Assembly (NCBI GenBank): GCA_958413985.1 | Contig: CATYVZ010000009.1 | Span: forward strand, 1 to 57,315 | Direction of reading: 5' to 3' | Source of the DNA: an uncultured Bacilli bacterium | GTDB taxonomy: Bacteria > Bacillota_I > Bacilli_A > RF39 > UBA660 | Length of the DNA stretch: 57,315 nucleotides | Shown here: in pieces, positions 25,490-33,231 of the stretch | Layout of the letters: every line of letters begins with the position of its first letter | How positions within the stretch are numbered: position 1 is the stretch's first letter | Position numbers and translations under genes: made by a program | The notes under the pieces: model-generated | Told to the model about the DNA's origin: nothing | The model's input: only the letters and a program-made list of their open reading frames with translations | Databases searched by the model: none

Positions 25490-26389
25490 TTAATTGTATA
25501 AGCCTTTTCTTAATAGAATAATATTTTCATTCATAATCGTGAAGTAGTCTTTTTTGTTACTTATCTCATTTTCCGTTAAGTTTGTTAACATGTGCAATTT
25601 AACGATTTCCACATCAGAATTTTCAATTAGACTATTAATTGTTTCATTAGGCTCATCATATTGTCCAATATAAATATATTTAATTGTGCCATTTTCTATT
25701 AATGCTTTTACATCGCTGATCGTTTTTTGACTTAAATTTTCATTTTCCTCAAGCGAATAGACAGTTAAACCAAATTTATCTCTTGAGAAGAACTTGAAGA
25801 CATCGTTACCTACGACAAGGATTTTATTGTCGGCATTTTTAGTCATCGTCGAAAGGTCAGATCCTAATTTATCTAATTTTTCTTTTAAGTCTTCAAAATT
25901 GTTTTCGATATCTTGTTTTAGATAATAATTATCGACATATTCATTAAAACCATTTTTAATGTTTCGCGCTAAAGTTAAAAGGCGAGATGGATCTAACCAT
26001 ATTTCTTCTAAACCATAAAAATCTTCTTGATTTAGGTTATCAGTAGCATTGATAATCTTTAACTTTTTATTGTTTTCAAACATTGGTTTAATATAATTTC
26101 CTTCGTACAACAATGAATTAAAAATAAATAGATCAGCTTGACTATAATCACTTAATTGTTTTTCTGTTAAAGTATACAGTAAATTATCGCAATTTTCACA
26201 ATTTTCTAGTTGAACATTGACGCCATTAGGATAGACGCTTTTTATATTTGAATATTCACCATATAATTTTTCTGTGATCATTTGAATAGGATAGATGGTT
26301 GTATAGATGTCGATTCCCTCCATCGTATCTCGTTTAAAGCAACCAGTTAAACAGCAAAGTCCTAATATAGTTAAAATTATTTTTTTCAT
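25490..26389 (-). CDS. ZnuA/TroA-like substrate-binding lipoprotein lacking the metal ligands
   Basis: 299 residues. Signal peptide with lipobox LTGC (C17). The fold and landmarks are those of cluster 9 metal-binding proteins: IYTTIYPIQMITEKL start, SQADLFIFNSLLYE, a long backbone helix at about 140-185, and the second lobe. But the ligand positions are changed: the usual DPHxW histidine is Glu (E129, EEIWLDP), the HDAF histidine is Asn (N195, GNDVFKFF), and the first His loop reads NGVNVQLENCENC with Cys64 and Cys67. No permease or ATPase gene is adjacent. It overlaps yidD by 4 bases. Probably not a classical Zn/Mn importer subunit. Confidence 0.8.
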   Translation of the reverse strand: MKKIILTILGLCCLTGCFKRDTMEGIDIYTTIYPIQMITEKLYGEYSNIKSVYPNGVNVQLENCENCDNLLYTLTEKQLSDYSQADLFIFNSLLYEGNYIKPMFENNKKLKIINATDNLNQEDFYGLEEIWLDPSRLLTLARNIKNGFNEYVDNYYLKQDIENNFEDLKEKLDKLGSDLSTMTKNADNKILVVGNDVFKFFSRDKFGLTVYSLEENENLSQKTISDVKALIENGTIKYIYIGQYDEPNETINSLIENSDVEIVKLHMLTNLTENEISNKKDYFTIMNENIILLRKGLYN

Positions 26390-26613
26390 TTATTCACCAC
26401 TTTCTTTTCAGGGACAGGATCATAACCATAACTGCCAAAGGGATTACATTTGATAATTCTTTTAATTGTTAAAAAACTGCCTTTAAGACTTCCATGTTTA
26501 ATAATCGCTTCGATACCATAATTGGAACAGGTCGGTGTGTGTCTACACATATTGTGCCATGGTCCTGGTATCATTTGGTATGTTTTAATCATTCCCAATA
26601 AAAAATATTTCAT
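26386..26613 (-). CDS. yidD: Membrane protein insertion efficiency factor YidD
   Basis: 75 residues, the usual YidD size. Amphipathic N-terminal helix (LLGMIKTYQMIPGPW), the conserved CRHTPTCSNYGIEAI block with its cysteines, and CNPFGSYGYDPVP. It helps YidC/Oxa1-dependent insertion at the inner face of the membrane. The stop overlaps the start of the lipoprotein gene. It is divergent from rnc, with about 80 bases between the starts. Confidence 0.95.
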   Translation of the reverse strand: MKYFLLGMIKTYQMIPGPWHNMCRHTPTCSNYGIEAIIKHGSLKGSFLTIKRIIKCNPFGSYGYDPVPEKKVVNK

Positions 26614-26696
26614 ATATCTAATTATACTAGAAAAAATTTCAAAAGTAAATTTTATTTTTACCGAAATTTATAGTATAATTATTTTGGTGATTGAAT

Positions 26697-27359
26697 ATGG
26701 AATTATTGAGACAATTAAAAATAGTAAGCAATAATGAAAAATTGTACCTTAAAGCTTTAACGCACACTTCATTCGCTAATGAAAATAATACCGAAAGTTA
26801 TGAACGATTAGAATATTTAGGTGACGCTGTTTTAGAAGTTATAATAAGTGAGTATCTATATAAAAACACTTCTTATGAGGAAGGAATAATGACTAAATTA
26901 CGCGCTAAATATGTGTGTGAGGATGCTTTATATGCATATTCACTTCGTCTTGAGTTAAATAAATATTTAAGGTTAGGTCATGGTGAGGAAGAAAATGGAG
27001 GACGATATAGAAAGGCGATTGTTGCCGATATATTCGAAGCTTTTATCGGAGCTCTTTACCTTGATCAAGGTTTTGATATAACGAAAAAATTTATCTATGC
27101 TAATATTATTCCTTTGATCGAAAATAAGGAAATAAAATTTGATACAGATTATAAGTCGATTTTGCAAGAATTAGTTCAGACAGATAAGCGATCTTTAGAA
27201 TATGTCGTCGTTGATGAAATGGGACCTGCTCATAATAAAACCTTTAAAGTTATCGTTAAAATAGATGATATTATTTATGGTGAGGGTATTGCCCATAGTA
27301 AAAAAGAGGCTGAACAAAATGCAGCACATGATGCTTTAAAGAAGGCGCAAAATGGATGA
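26697..27359 (+). CDS. rnc: Ribonuclease III
   Basis: 220 residues from ATG 26697 (GGTGA 6 bases upstream; the TTG at 26691 is rejected). Endonuclease for double-stranded RNA, processing rRNA and mRNA. The RNase III signature ERLEYLGDAVLEVI is present with further acidic metal ligands in the VADIFEAFIGALYLDQG helix; dsRNA-binding domain at the C-terminus (YKSILQELVQTDKR ... GIAHSKKEAEQNAAHDAL). TATAAT at 26674-26679. Overlaps the next gene by 8 bases. Confidence 0.97.
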   Translation: MELLRQLKIVSNNEKLYLKALTHTSFANENNTESYERLEYLGDAVLEVIISEYLYKNTSYEEGIMTKLRAKYVCEDALYAYSLRLELNKYLRLGHGEEENGGRYRKAIVADIFEAFIGALYLDQGFDITKKFIYANIIPLIENKEIKFDTDYKSILQELVQTDKRSLEYVVVDEMGPAHNKTFKVIVKIDDIIYGEGIAHSKKEAEQNAAHDALKKAQNG

Positions 27360-28383
27360 GTTAATCACTTCTTTTTTTGAACAATGTGCTAAAGGTCGCG
27401 TTGAAGTTGGCGAAGTTTATTATAATCTTCATTTTACAATTAATCAGCATATCGATGATAAAGTTTTAGTTATAACAGTTAAAAATCGACAATTATTCTA
27501 TGACTATATAAAACAATTTATAAATTTATTTAACTTAGAAAAAGAAGAAGATATCTTAAAAAAATTAGTTTATTTATTTTCTAATTTGAGTTTTTCTGAT
27601 TTTAATGATATTGAATTATATCTTAAACGTAATATTGATTTTGTTCAAAATCGTTTATTAGAAAATAAAAATATCCCATTTTTAGATGAAGAAGTATCTT
27701 TAACTACTTTAGAATCTTATCAAGAAACACCTTATTGTTTTAAAGCAAGTATCACTAATGGAATCGATGAATATGATTTGCCAATTATCAGTTATGGAAT
27801 AAGTGATAATACTTGTTATATCTTTGCTATTCAAGATAAAAATTCAAATAAAAATAGTAATTATAGTAAAAAAATAAAAAGGTTACTCTATAAAATTAAT
27901 GGTGGCGTTTATGATAATGAAGATTTAGAATATAAAAATTATAAAGAAAATAAATCAAGTTATTATCCAGAAAATATCAGCGATGTCTCACCGAGTGCGG
28001 TCTTGAGTTTATCTTTATTTTTAAAACAATTAGCTGATTTAGAAATTACCAAAGTGAAAGTAGTTCCATTTTTACCGATTAGACATCAAGCTAAAAAAGA
28101 AGCTTATCAGCGCAAAGTAGACTATTTAATGGAAAAAGAAAATTCTTCCGAAAGACAAGAATTAGAACAAAAATATTTAGCGGAGCATTTAAGAATTCAA
28201 AATAATTTGACGCAAAAATTTTTACGTAACTTTTTTAGAATTAATTATCATTTTCCCAATGTTAGTATTGGTTCTCATCCTTTTGAAGTCGATGAATATT
28301 TAAATATTAATTTATTTCCTTTTGAAAAAGGTGAAGATATTTTAAATGAAATGGTTTTGGGTGTTGAAAAAAGATTAAAATAA
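27352..28383 (+). CDS. Conserved hypothetical protein coupled to rnc
   Basis: 343 residues, soluble, no signal peptide. Starts inside the end of rnc, so its translation depends on rnc. Three parts can be seen: an N-terminal alpha/beta region (1-120), a central region with Asn/Lys/Ser-rich linker (ending near 200), and a C-terminal helical region with ADLEITKVKVVPFLPIRHQAKKEA followed by a coiled-coil-like charged helix and a FPNVSIGSHPFEVDEYLNI end. No family recognised. Position between rnc and yebC suggests RNA metabolism, but this is only context. Confidence 0.7.
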   Translation: MDELITSFFEQCAKGRVEVGEVYYNLHFTINQHIDDKVLVITVKNRQLFYDYIKQFINLFNLEKEEDILKKLVYLFSNLSFSDFNDIELYLKRNIDFVQNRLLENKNIPFLDEEVSLTTLESYQETPYCFKASITNGIDEYDLPIISYGISDNTCYIFAIQDKNSNKNSNYSKKIKRLLYKINGGVYDNEDLEYKNYKENKSSYYPENISDVSPSAVLSLSLFLKQLADLEITKVKVVPFLPIRHQAKKEAYQRKVDYLMEKENSSERQELEQKYLAEHLRIQNNLTQKFLRNFFRINYHFPNVSIGSHPFEVDEYLNINLFPFEKGEDILNEMVLGVEKRLK

Positions 28384-28409
28384 ATGTAAAATATAGGAGG
28401 TGATTTTTT

Positions 28410-29126
28410 ATGGGGAGAGCTTATGAAGTAAGAAAAGCAAGTATTCAAAAAACAGGAGCAGCTAGAGGTAAAATTTATAGTATGTATGCTAAAGAAATAT
28501 ATCAAGCTGCTAAAAATGGTGGAACTAATTTAGATAGTAACTCAGCTTTAAAAAGATTAGTTGAAAGAGCGAAAAAAGAACAAGTTCCACAAGATATTAT
28601 TAAAAGAGCTATCGATAAAGTAAATAGTGGTATCGATGAAAACTATACTAAAAATACGTATGAAATGTTTGGACCAGCAGGTTCTACTTTGGTCATCGAA
28701 TGCTTGACAGATAATGTCAATCGGACAGTTAGCGAATTAAGAGCTGTTGTTAACAAATGTCATGTTAAATTAGGAAATGTGGGAAGTGTTTCTTATAACT
28801 ATGATAATTTATGTATAGTAAGCTTTAAAGGGTTAAGTATGGAAGATACTTTAAATGCCTTAATTTTAGATGATATCGACGTTGTCGACATCGAAGAAGA
28901 CGAAGGTATTGTTGTCTATGGTGATCCACAAGATTTATTTAAAATTAAAGAAAGTATTACTAAAGTATTACCGAATGTTATTTTTGATATGGATGAAATA
29001 ACAATGTTACCAAAAGAAAAAGTAGAATTAGCCGGCGAGGATTTAGAATTGTTTCACAAACTATTATCGATGTTAGATGAAGTTGAGGATGTTTCTAATA
29101 TTTATCACAACGTCGCTAATGTTTAA
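28410..29126 (+). CDS. yebC: YebC/PmpR family protein
   Basis: 238 residues. Begins MGRAYEVRKASIQKTGAARGK, the form seen in the YeeN-type branch, then KEIYQAAKNGG, ALKRLVERAKKEQVPQDIIKRAIDK and YEMFGPAGSTLVIECLTDN, diagnostic of the family. Historically annotated as a transcription regulator; members of this family have been implicated in helping translation of difficult proline tracts. TAGGAGGTGATTTTTT precedes the ATG. Cytoplasmic. Confidence 0.95.
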   Translation: MGRAYEVRKASIQKTGAARGKIYSMYAKEIYQAAKNGGTNLDSNSALKRLVERAKKEQVPQDIIKRAIDKVNSGIDENYTKNTYEMFGPAGSTLVIECLTDNVNRTVSELRAVVNKCHVKLGNVGSVSYNYDNLCIVSFKGLSMEDTLNALILDDIDVVDIEEDEGIVVYGDPQDLFKIKESITKVLPNVIFDMDEITMLPKEKVELAGEDLELFHKLLSMLDEVEDVSNIYHNVANV

Positions 29127-29149
29127 ACTGGTATTAATATCAGTTTTTG
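29125..29149 (+). terminator. Terminator of the rnc-yebC operon
   Basis: AAACTGGTATT / AATATCAGTTT stem ending in TTTTTG, starting at the yebC stop. Confidence 0.75.
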
Positions 29150-29197
29150 TTTTGTATTTTAACAAAAATATAGTATAATTTATAAAGGTGATGCAAA

Positions 29198-30502
29198 ATG
29201 TTTGAAAGTTTAGGCGATAGATTAACAAGTGTAGTAAATAAAATAAAAGGATATGGCAAAATAACTGAGGAAAACATAAGTGATATAACAAGGGAACTAA
29301 GATTAGCCTTACTTGAAGCTGATGTTAATTATCAAGTGGTCAAAGAATTCATTAATAATGTTAAAGAAAAAGCTTTAGGTGAGGAGGTTAGCAACAGTTT
29401 AAAACCTAGTGAACTATTTATTAAAATAGTCAAAGATGAATTAGTTGAACTATTAGGTGGCGAAAAGAAAGATCTAGCTACTAGCAAAAGTCTAAATATT
29501 TTAATGTTGGTCGGATTACAGGGAAGCGGTAAAACAACTACTATCGGTAAATTAAGTTTATTATTAAGAAAAAAATATAATAAAAAACCATTGTTGGTGG
29601 CTTGTGATGTATATCGTCCCGCTGCTATTGACCAATTAAAACAAATTGGTAAAGAATTAAATATCGAAGTTTACGAAGAAGGTAAAAAAGATCCAAGAGA
29701 AATAGTAACTAATGCTATTAAATATGCTAAAGAAAACAATTTTAACTATATTTTAATAGATACTGCTGGTAGATTACATATCGATGAAGAATTAATGAAC
29801 GAATTAAACGATATTAAAACCATCGTTAATCCTGATGAAATATTATTGGTAGTCGATAGTATGACCGGACAGGATGCTATTAATGTTATAACTGGGTTTA
29901 ATGAAAAATTAGAACTAACTGGTGCTATTTTGACTAAACTAGATGGTGATACTAAAGGTGGGGTAGCTTTATCAGTAAGACATTTGACTAACGTACCAAT
30001 CAAATTCGTTGGAACCTCAGAAAAGATGGATGGTTTAGAGGAATTTTATCCAAAGAGAATGGCGACAAGAATTTTGGACATGGGCGATATTATGAGTATG
30101 GTGGAAAAAGCTGAAAGCATTATGGATGATGAAGCAATAAAATCTGCTCAAAAATTGCAAAAAGGTAAATTTGATCTAGAGGATTTTTTAGTTCAATTAA
30201 AACAAATAAAAAAATTAGGCCCTTTAGAAAATATTATTAAAATGTTACCGGGAGCTAAAAAGATGGGTTTAAACAATATTCAAATTAATCCTAAAGATAT
30301 GGCACATATCGAAGCGATTATTCTATCGATGACACCTTATGAAAGAAGACATCCTGAAGTATTAAAGGCATCGCGTAAACAAAGAATCGCTAAAGGTAGT
30401 GGTCGAAGTGTCGAAGAAGTAAACCGTCTTTTAAAACAATTTGAACAAATGAAAGTCATGATGAAACAATTTAAAAACGGTAATTTTAAAATGCCATTTT
30501 AA
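29198..30502 (+). CDS. ffh: Signal recognition particle protein Ffh
   Basis: SRP54 GTPase, 434 residues. N domain (1-85), G domain with P-loop GLQGSGKTTTIGKL, DVYRPAAIDQL, IDTAGRLHIDEELM, TKLDGDTKGG and the closing GTSEKMDGLEEF; methionine-rich M domain (EDFLVQLKQIKKLGP, SMTPYERRHPEVL, GSGRSVEEVNRLLKQF) for 4.5S RNA and signal-peptide binding. Directs nascent membrane proteins to FtsY/SecYEG. The ylxM gene that often precedes ffh in Firmicutes is absent. Own promoter with TATAAT at about 29173. Confidence 0.97.
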   Translation: MFESLGDRLTSVVNKIKGYGKITEENISDITRELRLALLEADVNYQVVKEFINNVKEKALGEEVSNSLKPSELFIKIVKDELVELLGGEKKDLATSKSLNILMLVGLQGSGKTTTIGKLSLLLRKKYNKKPLLVACDVYRPAAIDQLKQIGKELNIEVYEEGKKDPREIVTNAIKYAKENNFNYILIDTAGRLHIDEELMNELNDIKTIVNPDEILLVVDSMTGQDAINVITGFNEKLELTGAILTKLDGDTKGGVALSVRHLTNVPIKFVGTSEKMDGLEEFYPKRMATRILDMGDIMSMVEKAESIMDDEAIKSAQKLQKGKFDLEDFLVQLKQIKKLGPLENIIKMLPGAKKMGLNNIQINPKDMAHIEAIILSMTPYERRHPEVLKASRKQRIAKGSGRSVEEVNRLLKQFEQMKVMMKQFKNGNFKMPF

Positions 30503-30536
30503 AAAATCAAAGAATTAAAATTTTTTGATTTTTTTT
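30502..30536 (+). terminator. Terminator of ffh
   Basis: A-rich left arm with AATCAAA (30505-30511) pairs with TTTGATT (30524-30530), followed by a T-run. Confidence 0.8.
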
Positions 30537-30548
30537 ATCAAAATTAGG

Positions 30549-30595
30549 TTGACAATTATTTTTCAATATCATATAATGTATAGCGTGCTATATAT
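30549..30595 (+). promoter_or_regulatory. Promoter and MarR-type operator
   Basis: TTGACA (30549-30554), 17 bases, TATAAT (30572-30577). Overlapping the -10 and start point is the inverted repeat ATGTATAGC-GT-GCTATATAT (30576-30595), one mismatch between arms. Its size and location fit a MarR-family dimer site, so the regulator encoded next probably represses its own operon. Confidence 0.8.
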
Positions 30596-30613
30596 TTTTA
30601 TTAAGGTGATAAT

Positions 30614-31045
30614 ATGGATAGAGAAATAGCTTTTTATTTAAAAAAGATTTTTATGACGATGGAAAAAAGTTTAAATAAAGAATTAGAACAAATCGATTTA
30701 ACAAGTATGCAAGCCCATGTTTTAATCTATTTATATAAAAATAAAAACAATGTTATAAATCAAAGAGATATCGAAAGAAAATTCGAATTAACTAATCCAA
30801 CAGTTAATGGTATCTTGAATAGATTAGAAAACAAAGGTTTTATTAAACGAGAAGTAAGTCATATCGATGCTCGAAATAAAGAAATTAGTTTAACCGATAA
30901 AAGTATTTCTTTAATCACTGACATGAAAAAGAGCGCTAAAAAAATGGAAAACAAAATGACTTCAGGGATAGAAAAGGAAAAGTTAGATGTTTTCTATGAG
31001 GTCATAAAGAAAATGTTTGATAATGTACAAGGAGGAATTAAATGA
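30614..31045 (+). CDS. MarR family transcriptional regulator
   Basis: 143 residues. Winged-helix domain: TSMQAHVLIYLYKN, INQRDIERKFELTNPTVNGILNRLENKGFIKRE, then the wing IDARNKEISLTDKS; N- and C-terminal helices for dimerisation. ATG overlaps nothing upstream; its TGA overlaps the ATG of the first ABC gene (ATGA). Classical local regulator of a two-component ABC multidrug exporter; the ligand would be an effluxed compound (inference). Confidence 0.95.
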   Translation: MDREIAFYLKKIFMTMEKSLNKELEQIDLTSMQAHVLIYLYKNKNNVINQRDIERKFELTNPTVNGILNRLENKGFIKREVSHIDARNKEISLTDKSISLITDMKKSAKKMENKMTSGIEKEKLDVFYEVIKKMFDNVQGGIK

Positions 31046-33231
31046 AACATGTCTTGAGAGTTTTAAAAAAATATAGTTTTTATATAGTTTTGATTTTTGT
31101 GTTATTATTTTTGCAAGCTAACTGTGATTTAACTTTACCTGAATATACTTCAGATATTGTTAATATTGGTATTCAACAAAATGGGATTGAATCACCAGTA
31201 CCTGAGGTTATCCGGGAAGAAGAATATGATAAGTTATTATTATTCATGACTAGTGAAAGTAAAGATAAAGTAAATGATAGTTATACTTTAATAACTAAAG
31301 ATAACACAGAATATTTGGAAAAGTATCCATTGTTGAACGAAGAAAATTTATATATTCTAAAAGATGATGCTAGTGACTTAAGAAATGTCATAACTATGCC
31401 TATGATCATGGTTTATAACATTTCACAAGATAATTTTGATCTTAGTAGTTTAGATATGCAAATACCTGAAGGAATTAGCATTTATGAGGCTTTAAGATTG
31501 ATGGACGAACAACAGCACGATGAATTTATTGCTAAAATAAGTGAAAAATATTCAGAAGATACTGTTAGTTTATTAGAGCAAACAGCGATCGTGTATCTAA
31601 AAGATGAATATGTAAAAATTGGTTTAGATGTAGAAAAAATGCAGATTAGTTATATTGCTACTACCGGTTTAAAAATGCTTGGCTTAGCTTTATTATCGAT
31701 GGTTTTAACCATTGCCTCTGTTTTTTTAACTAGTAGAGTGGCAGCTTTCTTCAGTCGTGATTTAAGAAGTAAAGTTGTCAATAAAGTAATGACATATTCT
31801 ACTACCGAATTTGAAAGCTTTTCCACAGCTTCTTTAATAACTAGAAGTACTAATGATATTCAACAGATTCAGATGTTGATAGTAATGTTACTTAGAATTG
31901 TCTTTTTTGCTCCAATTATGGGGTTTGGGGCCTTGGCTAAAGTAAGTGGCAATGATATGAGTTGGATCATCGCTTTAGCGGTTGGAACGATTATCGGTTT
32001 TGTTATTATTTTATTTGCTTTAGCTATGCCTAAATTTAATAAAGTTCAGAAATTGATCGATAAAGTTAACTTAGTGTCAAGAGAGATATTATCTGGAATT
32101 CCCGTTATCAGAGCATTTGGAACAGAAAAACATGAGGAAAAAAGATTTGATAACGCTAATAAAGACCTTATGAAAGTAAATTTATTTGTCAACCGAGTTA
32201 TGACGATTATGATGCCATCGATGATGTTTATTATGAATGGTGTCAGTGTTTTAATTGTCTGGATTGGGGCAAGTAAGATCGATGCTGGTACAATTCAAGT
32301 TGGAACATTGATAGCATTTATTACTTATACAACGCAAATAATCATGTCATTCTTAATGATTTCTATGGTATCGATTATGGTACCAAGAGCCTTTGTTTCT
32401 TTAAAGAGAATTGGTGAGGTATTGGATAAAGATACTTCGATTAAACAAATTGATAAACCTTTAAAATTTAATAACGAATTAAAAGGAATTGTCGAATTTA
32501 AAGACGTTTATTTTAGGTATCCTGATGCCGAGGAAGATGTACTACAAAATATCAGCTTTAAAGCTAATCCAGGAACGACTACTGCCTTTATTGGTTCTAC
32601 CGGTTCTGGTAAATCAACTTTAATTAATTTAATTCCAAGATTCTTTGATGTGACAGGTGGTAAGATATTGATCGATGGTATCGATATTAGAAGTGCTAAT
32701 ATCGATAAACTAAGAGATAAAATAGGCTATGTTCCACAGAAAGGAACTTTATTCTCTGGTACGATCGAATCTAATATTGCCTTTGGTCTAGATAAGGTAG
32801 ATAAGGAAAAGATTGAAAGTGCGGCTAAAATTAGTCAATCATTAGAATTTATCGAGAATAAAAAAGATAAATTTAAAAGTGAAATCTCCCAAGGTGGTAC
32901 CAATGTTTCTGGCGGTCAAAGACAAAGATTAGCGATTGCTAGAGCGATTGCTATTGATCCGGAAATTTATATTTTTGATGATAGTTTTTCAGCATTAGAT
33001 TATAAAACTGATGCTAAATTGCGGAAAGAGTTAGCTAAAAGCACTAAGAATGCCACAATTTTTATCGTCGCGCAAAGAATTAGTACTGTTATGCAAGCTG
33101 ATCAGATTATCGTTTTAGATAAAGGACATATTGTGGGTATTGGTACGCATAAAGAATTACTAAAATCTTGTGATATATATAAAGAGATTGCTTATTCGCA
33201 ATTATCAAAGGAGGAGTTAGAAAATGAATAG
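31042..33231 (+). CDS. ABC exporter subunit with large extracellular insertion
   Basis: 729 residues, about 150 longer than a standard half-transporter. TM1 (10-30), an extracytoplasmic domain of about 170 residues before TM2, then TM2-6 and the ATPase domain: Walker A GSTGSGKST, signature NVSGGQRQR, Walker B IYIFDDSFSALD. The residue after the Walker B Asp is Asp rather than catalytic Glu, as in the degenerate site of heterodimeric exporters. Overlaps the partner gene by 8 bases. MarR-controlled; probably exports a drug, peptide or lipid. Confidence 0.93.
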   Translation: MKHVLRVLKKYSFYIVLIFVLLFLQANCDLTLPEYTSDIVNIGIQQNGIESPVPEVIREEEYDKLLLFMTSESKDKVNDSYTLITKDNTEYLEKYPLLNEENLYILKDDASDLRNVITMPMIMVYNISQDNFDLSSLDMQIPEGISIYEALRLMDEQQHDEFIAKISEKYSEDTVSLLEQTAIVYLKDEYVKIGLDVEKMQISYIATTGLKMLGLALLSMVLTIASVFLTSRVAAFFSRDLRSKVVNKVMTYSTTEFESFSTASLITRSTNDIQQIQMLIVMLLRIVFFAPIMGFGALAKVSGNDMSWIIALAVGTIIGFVIILFALAMPKFNKVQKLIDKVNLVSREILSGIPVIRAFGTEKHEEKRFDNANKDLMKVNLFVNRVMTIMMPSMMFIMNGVSVLIVWIGASKIDAGTIQVGTLIAFITYTTQIIMSFLMISMVSIMVPRAFVSLKRIGEVLDKDTSIKQIDKPLKFNNELKGIVEFKDVYFRYPDAEEDVLQNISFKANPGTTTAFIGSTGSGKSTLINLIPRFFDVTGGKILIDGIDIRSANIDKLRDKIGYVPQKGTLFSGTIESNIAFGLDKVDKEKIESAAKISQSLEFIENKKDKFKSEISQGGTNVSGGQRQRLAIARAIAIDPEIYIFDDSFSALDYKTDAKLRKELAKSTKNATIFIVAQRISTVMQADQIIVLDKGHIVGIGTHKELLKSCDIYKEIAYSQLSKEELENE

